Shown here: one piece after another, positions 1 to 8,500 of the stretch
How the letters are laid out: each line of letters opens with the position of its first letter
Position numbering within the stretch: position 1 is the stretch's first letter
DNA from: Methanobacterium sp.
Lineage (GTDB): Archaea; Methanobacteriota; Methanobacteria; Methanobacteriales; Methanobacteriaceae
DNA: 24,573 nucleotides
Reading direction: 5' to 3'
NCBI GenBank assembly: GCA_003164415.1
Contig: PLTK01000105.1
Coordinates: 1-24,573 of the forward strand
Notes under the pieces: model-generated
Seen by the model: only the letters and a program-made list of their open reading frames with translations
What the model was told of the DNA's origin: nothing
The model's database searches: none
Program-made: the position numbers and the translations under genes

Positions 1-625
1 CTAATGGTTTTTCTGGTAATTTAATTCTTGATTCTATGAGTCCTGTTGATAATGATTCATTGGCAGGATATAGAAAGACTGATTAGATGAACATCTATGG
101 AATATTGAACTAAATACCTCCATTAATAAATCAATTCATCGATCAATTAAGTAAAAGATTAAGGAATTGAATATGGAAATATATGAGAACTTGATGCATC
201 TATACCATTTGATACATATGTCAATATCAAATTAGAAGACTCAATCAATTTATTAATTAATTATACGTTTATTTGTATCTTATCTACTATAATTAAGTGA
301 TATTACAGTTCAATTCAAGTGCTACTATTTTAACCATAGCTACCTTCATCTATTCAATAGCATCTACATTAGCTGCCTAATTTAATCAGAGGCAACGCCG
401 ATTTAAGATGTAGTTGTTTGAATACTAATTATCATAATCAGATCCAGCAAGCGATCAATTAACTAACCAATGTTGCATTTTAAAAAAATAGAAAAAAAGT
501 AGGAAATTTTATTTTTCATTCTTAAATTTGAAGGTGTAGTTTGCCGCAGGTTGTTGCCTGCGTTGTCTTTGATTGCTGCTTTAATCGCACGATTCAATTA
601 ATTAATATCATATTATTTATTCCTG
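1..625. other. AT-rich region without a convincing gene
   Basis: No convincing gene is visible. The first 86 bases on + form a short open frame (27 codons then TAG at 84-86) that could be the tail of a gene lying left of the window, but I do not recognise it. An imperfect nested inverted repeat occurs at 364-413 (CTACAT/ATGTAG outside, TGCCT/AGGCA inside). A six-base-pair GC-rich hairpin lies at 545-562 (CGCAGG/CCTGCG). On the minus strand 463-597 holds a short protein-like relic, listed separately. The rest is A/T-rich with many TTAATTAA-like words. Confidence 0.5.
463..597 (-). pseudogene. possible relic of a surface-protein repeat
   Basis: A 44-codon open frame on the minus strand without a good start (in-frame stop just upstream at 598-600). 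Its first part reads AIKAAIKDNAGNNL, which resembles the end of Ig-like/SbsA-type repeats of archaeal and bacterial cell-surface proteins, where a KDxAGNxL-like stretch is common. The last part loses this character. This stretch is richer in G and C than its surroundings. It may be a decayed fragment of an adhesin-like gene, or chance. No ribosome binding site is seen. Confidence 0.2.
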
Positions 626-1636
626 TTAGAGATATGAGTATATATTCCATGAAACAAAGAAAGCAGGATATTTACCATTGTATTCCTTGAATACTTGGTT
701 GAAAAATGTCATTTCATCCATTTTTGAAGATACTGTTATTATAGTAGCATTTCCAACAAGTTTTTCATTTGTAACATTAAATCCTTGAAGCGGTATATCT
801 CCATGTCCTCCCAATACCGTTACTTCGTAATATTCAGGGTTACTGCCTGCTAATCCTATTAAAACCCGTATAACTAATATTATAATTATTATAGTAGAAG
901 GTTTAATAAAATTTTTAATTGAAAATGGTCTTTTAATTGAAAAGATTCCTAAAAGAATGGTAAATCCTAGAAGTGCTGGTGTTGAAAACAGTCCACCATC
1001 CACCATCCCAATCATAGCTGTACATATCCCAAATATTAGTATTATCCTCTGCAAATCGCTTCTTTTACCCAGAGACAAAAGTCCTAATATATAAACAGTC
1101 GGCAGAACAGCAAATATTATCATGGCATATTTTGGGATATATTGGGCTATAGAAAGTCCTGTATGTATATTTGATGGGATATGTAGCCCTGAATCACTTA
1201 TTAAAAGCCCTAACATGGATTTAAAAACATGGCTGTGTATTATACTACTAGTGCTTAAACTAGGAGATGTAGAAACGAAAGTGGTGAATATAGGAACTCC
1301 TAATTTCACTCTGATCCAAATTTCAAATATTTGGCCCAGGATAAATGTACAAAAAACCAGGATAATTATCAGTTTAAGGTAATAATTACCAGGTTTGGAT
1401 GTGTATTTGGAATTTTCAAGTCTCTTTGAATCCTTAACAAATTGACTTAAAATAAGCAGACTACCCATCAAGAAGAAGAATATTATTGCTTTACCCTCCG
1501 ATGAACCCATTAAAAACGCATATGTAACTTGCAATGCAAGGTTATCAAGTGAATGCACAAAAATAATTAGAATACTAATAATTACCATAATTATTCCAAT
1601 AATGCTTAGTGGATTAGTTAAACGATTAAATTTCAA
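626..1636 (-). CDS. multi-pass membrane protein of unknown function
   Basis: A 336-residue protein I do not recognise. Hydrophobic segments near residues 10-30, 48-66, 86-108, 170-192, 198-232 and 248-268 suggest six to eight membrane spans. A Ser/Thr-rich loop (about 120-135) lies between spans, and a soluble tail of about 65 residues follows the last span. No signal peptide or catalytic motif is evident. The start is TTG at 1634-1636, supported by an AGGTGAT ribosome binding site on the minus strand at about 1641-1647. It stands alone: feoB ends about 300 bases upstream on the same strand. It could be a lineage-restricted envelope protein, but function cannot be assigned. Confidence 0.7.
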   Translation of the reverse strand: MKFNRLTNPLSIIGIIMVIISILIIFVHSLDNLALQVTYAFLMGSSEGKAIIFFFLMGSLLILSQFVKDSKRLENSKYTSKPGNYYLKLIIILVFCTFILGQIFEIWIRVKLGVPIFTTFVSTSPSLSTSSIIHSHVFKSMLGLLISDSGLHIPSNIHTGLSIAQYIPKYAMIIFAVLPTVYILGLLSLGKRSDLQRIILIFGICTAMIGMVDGGLFSTPALLGFTILLGIFSIKRPFSIKNFIKPSTIIIIILVIRVLIGLAGSNPEYYEVTVLGGHGDIPLQGFNVTNEKLVGNATIITVSSKMDEMTFFNQVFKEYNGKYPAFFVSWNIYSYL

Positions 1637-1936
1637 TAGATCACCTTTTATAAAAATTAAGAATTAATATTATTAATTCATCTGAACTTTTTTTAAAATT
1701 TCTAAATACTTTTGAATTACTGATATTATTAAACAAGTAAACTTGGAAACTCTTTTATTTGATTTGAAGTTGGAATATATATATTTTCGTTTGAAAACTA
1801 TTTTTCGATCATCCATGTAATCCAATAAAACAGTATAATTCAATTTTAGTAAATAATAAGATTATTCTTATATAATCCATTTTTTGAGGAGTATTTTGGA
1901 TTCATAGATAATTGAATAAATTTTGAATAGGGAAGA
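1637..1936. other. AT-rich spacer between feoB and the membrane protein gene
   Basis: About 300 bases with no open frame of note. It must contain the end of the feoB transcript and the promoter of the downstream minus-strand gene, but several TATA-like words are present and I cannot choose one. No repeat or stable hairpin stands out. Confidence 0.4.
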
Positions 1937-3931
1937 TTAGAATAATCCAATTATCCTATAGACTACCCCTCCAATTATTACTGCAGTGAAAAAATTGGCT
2001 ACTGCTATTGTTCCTGAGGCTTTCCAACTAAACTCAAGAGCTAATTTTGAAAGTACGGATAAACATGGAGTGAATAACATTCCTACCAGTGCGAGTATTA
2101 TAAATTGTGTCGGGGTTAGAACACCTGCAAGATGCGTACCAAATAATGCTACAAGCATTAAAAGTGTAAACTCTTTTCTAATCACTGCAAATACTAGGAG
2201 TATGCCTGTTATCATGGGAAGGCCTAACCAGTAAACTGTTATTGGTGCTAAAATATAATTTACAGGATTTAGAACACCATATGCATATAATCCTTGTAAA
2301 ATTGCACTACCCAGGATATATATTGGAAAAACGAAATAGATTAATGATTTTGTTCTTACCCAAGTCTGTTTAAGTGCAACAGAGAGGGATGGAATTTTAA
2401 ATGTATGCATTTCCATAATTAATCCTGTTGTTTCTCCAGGAACCACCTTTAAAGCAGCTCTTCCTAATGTGAACATAACAAGTATATCTATTGCATAAAG
2501 TGCTATCGCCCACCAAACACTAACGTATATTGCAACCAAACCTAAGATTACAATAGTTCTAGCAGCACATGGTGCAAAAGTAACTGCATAGGATGCTAGT
2601 AATCTTTCACGCCGCGTCTCTAGGATACGAGTTTGATCAATAGCCGGAACATTACAACCATAACCCAAAATTAATGGAATCAATGCTTTTCCATGTAGAC
2701 CTATAGTGTGCATGGCACTGTCTATCATGAAAGCAACCCTGGTTAAAATTCCTGAATTCTCAATAAGACTTAACATTATATAAAAAGGTATAACAAAAGG
2801 TATAACAAGTGTAATTCCGGCTACTATACCACCAAATGCACCATTCCAGAGAATAGCTACAAATGTACCGCTAACTTGAGGATCTACAGGTGTGAAAAAA
2901 CTAAATGCATCAGAAAGTAAATTTGAAAGATTAGTTCCAATTACAAATGTCCATAATAACAATCCACCTATCACAATAGCAGAAGTAACATAACCTAGTA
3001 TCCTATGGGTAACAATTTTATCTAATCTCTCTGAAAATGTAATTTCTATTTCACTTTGTTTTTGTGCTCCACTAGCAATTCTATTGGCAAGGGAATATCT
3101 TTCAGCAGCAATAACCGAAAATGATGGTTCTTTATGGATGTTTTCAATCTCTTTTGCTAACTTGTAAGAATAGTGGACCACATTTTTGGCTTTTGATTCC
3201 ACTAATTTCCGTATTTCTGGATCGTTTTCCAATAATTTTATTGCAACCCATCGAGATGGATATCCTAAATTGAGATTTTCTGATTGAATTCGGTTGGTTA
3301 AAGTTTTTATTCTTGTTTCAACCTCTGCACCATATTCTAATGTGGTAATTTTGTTTTTTGAGTTTTTATGTGCAACTGAGTTTACTGCTTCCATCAGTTC
3401 GTGTAAACCTTCCCCTCTTATGGCTACAGTTGCTACCACAGGAACACCTAAAGCAGCTGAAAGTTTTGCTGTATCAATGACTATTCCTTTCTGTTTGGCT
3501 ATATCTATTTGATTGATACAAACAACTAGTGGTACGTTCATTTCTTTCAGTTGTGTTGTGAAAAATAGGTTACGTTCTAATACCGCAGCATCAACTACAT
3601 TGATAACAACATCGGGTTTTTCAAATGCTATGTACTCTCTTGATACAATTTCTTCCATCGAGTAGGTTGAGAAGGAGTATATTCCCGGGAGATCGATTAC
3701 ATAAATATTTTGGCCTTCAAAGTGTAGTTTTCCTTCAGCTCGTTCAATTGTTTTTCCAGGCCAGTTTCCAACGATCTGATTCGATCCTGTGAGTTCATTG
3801 AATATTACACTTTTACCGACATTTGCATTTCCTGCTAAGGCAATGGTCATATTGGTATCATCCATGGATTCTTTAATATTTTCTGATTCTGTTGATTTAT
3901 TGGTTTTGTTTGTCTTTGTTAATTTGTTCAT
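1937..3931 (-). CDS. feoB: ferrous iron transporter FeoB
   Basis: FeoB imports Fe(II) across the cytoplasmic membrane. The 664-residue protein has an N-terminal GTPase domain with G1 GNANVGKS at 34-41, the VGNWPG stretch at 54-59, G3 DLPG at 80-83 and G4 NQID at 140-143. A helical GDI-like region follows to about 300. Two Gate-type membrane halves follow, including the FeoB signature GYGCNVPAI. The start ATG at 3929-3931 has an AAGGAAG ribosome binding site; an internal Met23 just before the GTPase core is an alternative. It lies 18 bases downstream of the DtxR-type regulator on the same strand, so the two form an operon. No separate feoA is present here; an FeoA-like domain is instead fused to the regulator. 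Family assignment is firm; metal choice (Fe rather than Mn) is inferred from the regulator. Confidence 0.95.
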   Translation of the reverse strand: MNKLTKTNKTNKSTESENIKESMDDTNMTIALAGNANVGKSVIFNELTGSNQIVGNWPGKTIERAEGKLHFEGQNIYVIDLPGIYSFSTYSMEEIVSREYIAFEKPDVVINVVDAAVLERNLFFTTQLKEMNVPLVVCINQIDIAKQKGIVIDTAKLSAALGVPVVATVAIRGEGLHELMEAVNSVAHKNSKNKITTLEYGAEVETRIKTLTNRIQSENLNLGYPSRWVAIKLLENDPEIRKLVESKAKNVVHYSYKLAKEIENIHKEPSFSVIAAERYSLANRIASGAQKQSEIEITFSERLDKIVTHRILGYVTSAIVIGGLLLWTFVIGTNLSNLLSDAFSFFTPVDPQVSGTFVAILWNGAFGGIVAGITLVIPFVIPFYIMLSLIENSGILTRVAFMIDSAMHTIGLHGKALIPLILGYGCNVPAIDQTRILETRRERLLASYAVTFAPCAARTIVILGLVAIYVSVWWAIALYAIDILVMFTLGRAALKVVPGETTGLIMEMHTFKIPSLSVALKQTWVRTKSLIYFVFPIYILGSAILQGLYAYGVLNPVNYILAPITVYWLGLPMITGILLVFAVIRKEFTLLMLVALFGTHLAGVLTPTQFIILALVGMLFTPCLSVLSKLALEFSWKASGTIAVANFFTAVIIGGVVYRIIGLF

Positions 3932-3949
3932 TGATGATTCTTCCTTAAT

Positions 3950-4678
3950 TTACTCTTGGATTAACTCTACAAAAACATTACATGCTATGTCTCGTCCTAT
4001 GGCCAATTTTGAGCCCCTGATCGCTACTTCTACAGGTCCACTTAATGGGGCTATTTTTATAACACTGATTGATGCCCCAATTGTTATTCCCATATCTAAT
4101 AATCTTCTGATAACCTTGTAGTCCCCTCTAATAAATGATACTTTGCCTTTTTGCTGTTTTTCGAGTTCCATTATTGGAATTAAATTTTCATGTCGTTTTC
4201 CTACTTCATTCACTTCTTCTTCCCTTCTTTGCATACATTCTTCACATGTTGTAAATTTTAGATCACATGCAGGAATTACGCTATCACCAGGACATTTGTC
4301 AGGATGTTCTAAAACTTGACAAAGTGCTCTTTCAGCATCATCAGATAGTGAGTGTTCCATTTCACAGGCCTGATCGTGTAGGAAGTGATCCTTTAGTTTT
4401 AAGATGTCGTGTAAAAATCTTTCCAATAGGCGGTGTTTTCTCGTAATATTTTTAGCTATTTTAAGACCTTTTTCTGTTAATTTTGCACCTTTATACTGGG
4501 AATATTCCACATAATCCATTTTATCAAGCCTTTTAAGCATCTCTGTAACGCTTGCAGGGGTTATTCCTAAATCTTTTGATATTCTGGAAGTTTTAACACT
4601 TTCTTCGCTTTGACTGATTTTGTATATTGCTTCTAAATATTCTTCGATATTAGCGCTAAGTTTTTCATTATTAGACAT
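3950..4678 (-). CDS. DtxR/IdeR-type iron regulator with FeoA domain and Cys-rich insert
   Basis: A 242-residue metal-dependent repressor of the DtxR family. Residues 1-75 are the winged helix-turn-helix. Residues 76-125 are the dimerisation and metal domain, where H82, E86, H101, C105, E108 and H109 align with H79, E83, H98, C102, E105 and H106 of DtxR. The cysteine at the second-site position is the arrangement of the iron-sensing DtxR/IdeR branch rather than the Mn-sensing MntR branch, although Met10 of DtxR is E13 here. Residues 177-240 form an FeoA/SH3-like domain. Between them lies an unusual insert with C129, C138, C145 and C148 (C-x8-C-x6-C-x2-C). It is the first gene of an operon with feoB. 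Two palindromes upstream suggest autoregulation. ATG at 4676-4678 has AGGTGA as its ribosome binding site, inside the proximal operator. Confidence 0.93.
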   Translation of the reverse strand: MSNNEKLSANIEEYLEAIYKISQSEESVKTSRISKDLGITPASVTEMLKRLDKMDYVEYSQYKGAKLTEKGLKIAKNITRKHRLLERFLHDILKLKDHFLHDQACEMEHSLSDDAERALCQVLEHPDKCPGDSVIPACDLKFTTCEECMQRREEEVNEVGKRHENLIPIMELEKQQKGKVSFIRGDYKVIRRLLDMGITIGASISVIKIAPLSGPVEVAIRGSKLAIGRDIACNVFVELIQE

Positions 4679-4692
4679 TTAGGTTCACCTAA
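4679..4692. promoter_or_regulatory. proximal DtxR-type operator overlapping the ribosome binding site
   Basis: The sequence TTAGGTTCACCTAA is a perfect six-base inverted repeat (TTAGGT/ACCTAA) around a two-base centre. It resembles the arms of DtxR/IdeR operators (TTAGGT...ACCTAA). On the minus strand its AGGTGA is also the Shine-Dalgarno of the regulator gene and ends just before the ATG, so a bound repressor would cover the start region of the transcript. Confidence 0.75.
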
Positions 4693-4719
4693 AAATTTCA
4701 TTAAAACTACTTAAATTTT

Positions 4720-4730
4720 ATTATATTTAA
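4720..4730 (-). promoter_or_regulatory. predicted TATA box of the dtxR-feoB operon
   Basis: On the minus strand this reads TTAAATATAA, a good archaeal TATA box. Transcription would begin about 25 bases downstream, near 4695-4700, giving a short leader. The box lies between the two operators, a layout suited to repression by blocking TBP/TFB and polymerase. Confidence 0.55.
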
Positions 4731-4733
4731 GTG

Positions 4734-4747
4734 TTAGGGTCACCTAA
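4734..4747. promoter_or_regulatory. distal DtxR-type operator
   Basis: TTAGGGTCACCTAA matches the proximal operator at 13 of 14 positions. Its start is 55 bases from the start of the other copy, about five helical turns, so both would face the same side of the DNA. It sits just upstream of the predicted TATA box, where TFB would contact the BRE. Confidence 0.7.
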
Positions 4748-5363
4748 AAAAATTGAAAATAATAATAATTAAGTCTGAAAAGTTAATATTTTTTATATAA
4801 GTAATAATTATATAACGCCATTAAAGGGTTTGTTTTGAGATTAAATTGTTAATAATGGTTAAAAATGGAATTTAAATAGTTTGTCTCCTGAATATTTCAA
4901 ACGTTCTCCTAAAAATAATTTTCAAACATCTTTTAACAAAGAAATAATCCGTGTAGGCTGGGTCATGAGTGAAGTTATCTTCGACTAATTTTTTTGTTTA
5001 ATTTTGCTTTATATTCTCATATTCCACCCCTATTTTTATATGAAAGGGAAAATTATTTATAAAAATATAAGTAGTATTAATCCGAATCTTAATTTGAGAA
5101 TGGGGGATATAATACGGAATACACTTTAAAGATTAATACTAGTTTAATAAAAATTGATGTTAAAAACTAAACTAAGGTTGATAATTCCTTCTATCTTCTT
5201 TCTAAAAAATTATACGCATCAATTATAAATTAGGTATAATTATAATTATAATTGGAAAAGATTAGATTCATTAATTGGATCATGATACTTAAGAAGTAAT
5301 CTCTAGTATCAAATAACACAATACAGTAAAAATTTGATAATTATAAAAATAGGAGGGGTATTA
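4748..5363. other. long intergenic region upstream of the symporter gene
   Basis: About 600 bases between divergent transcription units, with no convincing gene. Most is very AT-rich. A relatively GC-rich island at about 4950-4985 contains a small GAAG/CTTC hairpin (4971-4982) followed by a T-run at about 4989-4996; it could be a small RNA but lacks clear C/D boxes. Near 5100-5117 a run of five G stands out without a linked start codon. The symporter promoter should lie in the right half (several TATA-like words near 5220-5250); I cannot fix it. Confidence 0.4.
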
Positions 5364-6971
5364 ATGTCGAATGTTTTTATGTTGAGTATTATTGTACTGA
5401 TCTACCTCCTCATGGTGGGATATGTTGGTTACGTTGCTTGGAGACGAACCAAAAGTTCTTCAGACTACATGGTAGCAGGAAGGAACACCCATCCCTACAT
5501 TATGGCTCTGAGTTATGGTGCAACATTCATAAGCACAGCAGCTATTGTGGGTTTTGGAGGAGTTGCAGCTAATTTTGGTTTTGGCCTTTTATGGCTTGTA
5601 TTTTTAAATATTATTATTGGAATATTTATTGCATTTGTGTTCTTTGGAAAACGAACACGGAAAATGGGACACAATTTAAATGCTCTAACATTCCCGGAAT
5701 TTCTTTCACGTCGATTTAATAGTAAATTTATCCAATACTATTGTGGTGCAGTTATATTCCTTGGTATGCCACTTTATGCTTCTGTTGTTTTAATTGGTAT
5801 GGCTCGTTTTGTTCAAACCACTCTCGGTGTAAATTATTACTTTGCACTGATAGCAATGGCATTAATCGTTGCAGTTTATGTTGTTTTCGGTGGTATAAGG
5901 GGAGTTATGTATACCGATGCACTTCAGGGAACTATAATGTTCGTTGGAATGTTTATCCTTTTAGGCACAGTCTATTGGATGTTTGGTGGGGTTATTAATT
6001 CTAATATAGCTTTATCTAACCTTCCAAACATGATACCGCATAGTGCAACAGCTCTTGCAGTTACAGCAGGTTTTACCGGGTGGACATCCATGCCTGCACT
6101 GGGCAGCCCATTCTGGTGGACTTTAGTAACGAGTCTAATACTTGGTGTTGGAATTGGAGTATTATCTCAGCCACAATTGGTTGTAAGATTTATGACAGTT
6201 AAATCCAACAGGGAACTCAACAGGGCAGTACTAATAGGCGGTGTTTTCATCTTCATGATGACATTTGGTGCTTATGTTGTGGGTGCTTTGTCAAATCTTT
6301 GGTTCTTCCAGCACACAGGTCAAACAGCTGTTCAGGCAGCGGGTGGAAACCTTGACACTGTCATACCAACATTTATAGCAGCTGCAATGCCTGTTTGGTT
6401 TGCTTACCTATTTATGATAACATTACTATCAGCTGCCATGTCAACCCTGAGTGCACAGTTCCATGTTCAAGGAACAGCACTTGGAAGAGATATTTATGAG
6501 ACTGTGACCAATAAAAAAGGCGGATCTTCTGTTTTGGTTGCAAGGGCTGGAATTGTCATTGCAGTTATAATTGCAGTGATACTTGGATTTATCTTGCCTG
6601 CAAGTATAATAGCAGTTGGAACTTCTATTTGGTTTGGAATCACAGCAGCTGCATTTCTTTCAATGTACACAGCAGCACTGTACTGGAAAAGAATCACAAA
6701 GGAAGGTGCAATTGCAGGACTCGTTGCAGGATCACTTTCAAGTTTGTTCTGGTTACTTTTTGGTTTCCAGACTTCAGCCGGAGCAGTAGGAATATCACAG
6801 TTAATAACAGGCAAAGCTGTGATTATTACAACCATGCCATGGCCATTAGTAGATCCAATCATAATTGCACTACCTATAGCAGTTATAGCAACGATTGTGG
6901 TAACTTTATTAACAAAACCCCCTGAAAAGGAGTTTGTTGACAGAGTATTCAAGGGTGTGGGTGGTAATTAA
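5364..6971 (+). CDS. sodium:solute symporter family protein
   Basis: A 535-residue secondary transporter of the SSS family, which couples Na+ entry to uptake of an organic solute. It has about 13 hydrophobic spans, the N-terminal SDYMVAGR-like stretch (33-40) after the first span, and the family signature GGIRGVMYTDALQG at 176-189. Substrate cannot be read from sequence; relatives carry acetate, proline, pantothenate or other small acids. ATG at 5364 follows an AGGAGGGG ribosome binding site at 5351-5358; a longer frame from TTG 5334 would include the binding site and is unlikely. An oligo-T tract follows the stop, then a metallo-beta-lactamase-fold gene about 50 bases on. A small protein that resembles accessory subunits of such symporters is encoded at 10409-10615. 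Confidence 0.92.
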   Translation: MSNVFMLSIIVLIYLLMVGYVGYVAWRRTKSSSDYMVAGRNTHPYIMALSYGATFISTAAIVGFGGVAANFGFGLLWLVFLNIIIGIFIAFVFFGKRTRKMGHNLNALTFPEFLSRRFNSKFIQYYCGAVIFLGMPLYASVVLIGMARFVQTTLGVNYYFALIAMALIVAVYVVFGGIRGVMYTDALQGTIMFVGMFILLGTVYWMFGGVINSNIALSNLPNMIPHSATALAVTAGFTGWTSMPALGSPFWWTLVTSLILGVGIGVLSQPQLVVRFMTVKSNRELNRAVLIGGVFIFMMTFGAYVVGALSNLWFFQHTGQTAVQAAGGNLDTVIPTFIAAAMPVWFAYLFMITLLSAAMSTLSAQFHVQGTALGRDIYETVTNKKGGSSVLVARAGIVIAVIIAVILGFILPASIIAVGTSIWFGITAAAFLSMYTAALYWKRITKEGAIAGLVAGSLSSLFWLLFGFQTSAGAVGISQLITGKAVIITTMPWPLVDPIIIALPIAVIATIVVTLLTKPPEKEFVDRVFKGVGGN

Positions 6972-6986
6972 TACGATCCAATAAAC

Positions 6987-7011
6987 TTTTTTTTTTATTT
7001 TAATTTTTTTT
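6987..7011 (+). terminator. oligo-T terminator after the symporter gene
   Basis: Runs of ten, four and eight T in close succession just after the stop codon, typical of archaeal intrinsic terminators. The next gene starts ten bases later, so read-through could still express it. Confidence 0.6.
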
Positions 7012-7021
7012 AGGTATTGCA

Positions 7022-7846
7022 ATGAACATCAAACAATTTCTTATTAAAAAAAATCAAATGAAATCTTGGACAGAAATAATTAAAAATCCTTGTCCAGTAA
7101 CAATTGAGACATTTGTCACAGGAACTGTAGATATCAATCTAAGAGGCACAATAAATACCGAACATCCTGATGCGGGTTATATTGAAGACATAATACTAAA
7201 TGTCCCTATTAAAAATTATGTGGTTCACCATGAGGAATTTGGAGAGTTTTTACTGGATGCCGGTTTAGACAAATTATATACAGATGATCCTAAAGGTGGT
7301 GTTAATGGTGTTCTGGTTGATGAATTTTATCAAAATAGAAATGATAATATAAAGTTTCAACTGGAAAGTAGAAAAATAAACCCTCGGGCAATATATTTAA
7401 GTCATCTACACCCGGATCATATCGCAGGGATTCGTGAATTACCAAAAGACATTCCATACTTCGTTGGAAAAGGGGAATTAGAACAATATCAACCAGAAAA
7501 AGAGGGATACTTTTTAGATGGTGTTGAAACTATATATGAAATTGATTTTTCAAAATTAGGTGAAATACCGCCACTGGGTCACTGTGCAGATCTCCTTGAA
7601 GATGGATCACTCTGGGCTGTTTCAACTCCCGGACATTCAATTGGACACTGTTCATATCTAATAAATGGAATGGACGGGCCTATATTCCTTACTATGGACG
7701 CTTGTTTTATAATGGACAATTTAAGACTTAAAATTGCGCCGAGTGATTATACATGGGATATTGAAATGGCACAAACTAGTTTAGACAGCATATTAAAATT
7801 TTTAGAAACTTTTCCTGAAATTAAAATGATTTGTGGACATGAATGA
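7022..7846 (+). CDS. metallo-beta-lactamase-fold hydrolase
   Basis: A 274-residue cytoplasmic protein with the metal-binding set of the MBL superfamily: H128-x-H130-x-D132-H133 (HLHPDH), H205 in TPGHSIGH, D226 and the final H273. These would bind two metal ions (usually Zn or Fe) and hydrolyse an ester, lactone or thioester. The layout resembles the AHL-lactonase-like/glyoxalase II-like branch, but the substrate is unknown. The start ATG at 7022 has only a weak AGGT upstream; Met13 at 7058 is an alternative. It lies 50 bases after the symporter on the same strand, separated by an oligo-T tract, so co-expression is possible but not assured. Confidence 0.85.
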   Translation: MNIKQFLIKKNQMKSWTEIIKNPCPVTIETFVTGTVDINLRGTINTEHPDAGYIEDIILNVPIKNYVVHHEEFGEFLLDAGLDKLYTDDPKGGVNGVLVDEFYQNRNDNIKFQLESRKINPRAIYLSHLHPDHIAGIRELPKDIPYFVGKGELEQYQPEKEGYFLDGVETIYEIDFSKLGEIPPLGHCADLLEDGSLWAVSTPGHSIGHCSYLINGMDGPIFLTMDACFIMDNLRLKIAPSDYTWDIEMAQTSLDSILKFLETFPEIKMICGHE

Positions 7847-7955
7847 ATATGGTAAATATTTTCTATTAATAATTATGAATCTATATTAAACTCCTTATAA
7901 AAATTTAAATAAATAAAAAATAATAATGAAGAATTAAAATAATGTTTCAGCACTT

Positions 7956-8303
7956 TTACTTCTTTAAAAAGTCTAAAATCAGTCTGATCATAGCGGGTTC
8001 TATGTCTATGTCCACTCCAAGGTTTGGTCCTTCATCCATATAGAGATCTGTTAATATGAAATCATCGTTAATCTCTTTATCTTCTACAGCATCGAAGGTT
8101 CGGATATTGTAAATTTCATCCTCTCCATCTTCAAAAAAATCTACAACCTTCTTCATATCCGGTCCAACTACTCGTAACATCAACATAAAATGTTCATTTG
8201 TTGAAAAATGAAGATCCTTAACAAAGCCCTCTGGTACTGTCAGATCGATAATTCTTCCTTCTATTTCCTTTGTAAAAATTATTGGTTCAGATACATATTC
8301 CAT
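7956..8303 (-). CDS. small acidic protein of unknown function
   Basis: I do not recognise this 115-residue protein. It is rich in Asp and Glu, has no membrane span and no cysteine, and ends in a basic Phe-Leu-Lys-Lys tail. ATG at 8301-8303 is preferred because GGGGTGA lies five bases upstream on the minus strand; the GTG at 8310-8312 that gives a slightly longer frame is part of this ribosome binding site. It is convergent with the MBL gene and divergent from the DUF308 gene. Hydrophobic and charged residues alternate as in a small folded domain. Confidence 0.7.
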   Translation of the reverse strand: MEYVSEPIIFTKEIEGRIIDLTVPEGFVKDLHFSTNEHFMLMLRVVGPDMKKVVDFFEDGEDEIYNIRTFDAVEDKEINDDFILTDLYMDEGPNLGVDIDIEPAMIRLILDFLKK

Positions 8304-8429
8304 GTTATTCACCCCATTTTTTTTTAACTAATTTTTATTATGTTTTTTTTAGTTAATTAATTTAACAAATTGATTGACATATTATAAGAAGTTTTTAAAC
8401 AGAGATTATCACTCAATTCAAACAACAAA

Positions 8430-8440
8430 ATTTATATTAA
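8430..8440 (+). promoter_or_regulatory. predicted TATA box for the DUF308 gene
   Basis: TTTATATTAA lies about 65 bases upstream of the start codon, which would give a leader of about 40 bases ahead of the strong ribosome binding site. A second TATA-like word (CATATATTA) lies closer, near 8449. Confidence 0.35.
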
Positions 8441-8500
8441 ACTAATTGCATATATTACTACAGAATAGGGGTTTGTTGGATAAAATATGGAGGTAACTAT

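Noticed and set aside
3..86. C-terminal tail of a gene entering from the left
   Set aside because: Only 27 codons are visible and I cannot match them to a family; kept as a note in the region entry.
4950..4996. C/D box guide RNA
   Set aside because: Only a poor C-like box (ATGAGTGA) and no CTGA box on either strand.
6494..6952. 152-codon open frame antisense to the symporter gene
   Set aside because: It mirrors the hydrophobic symporter codons; no start signal or recognisable domain.
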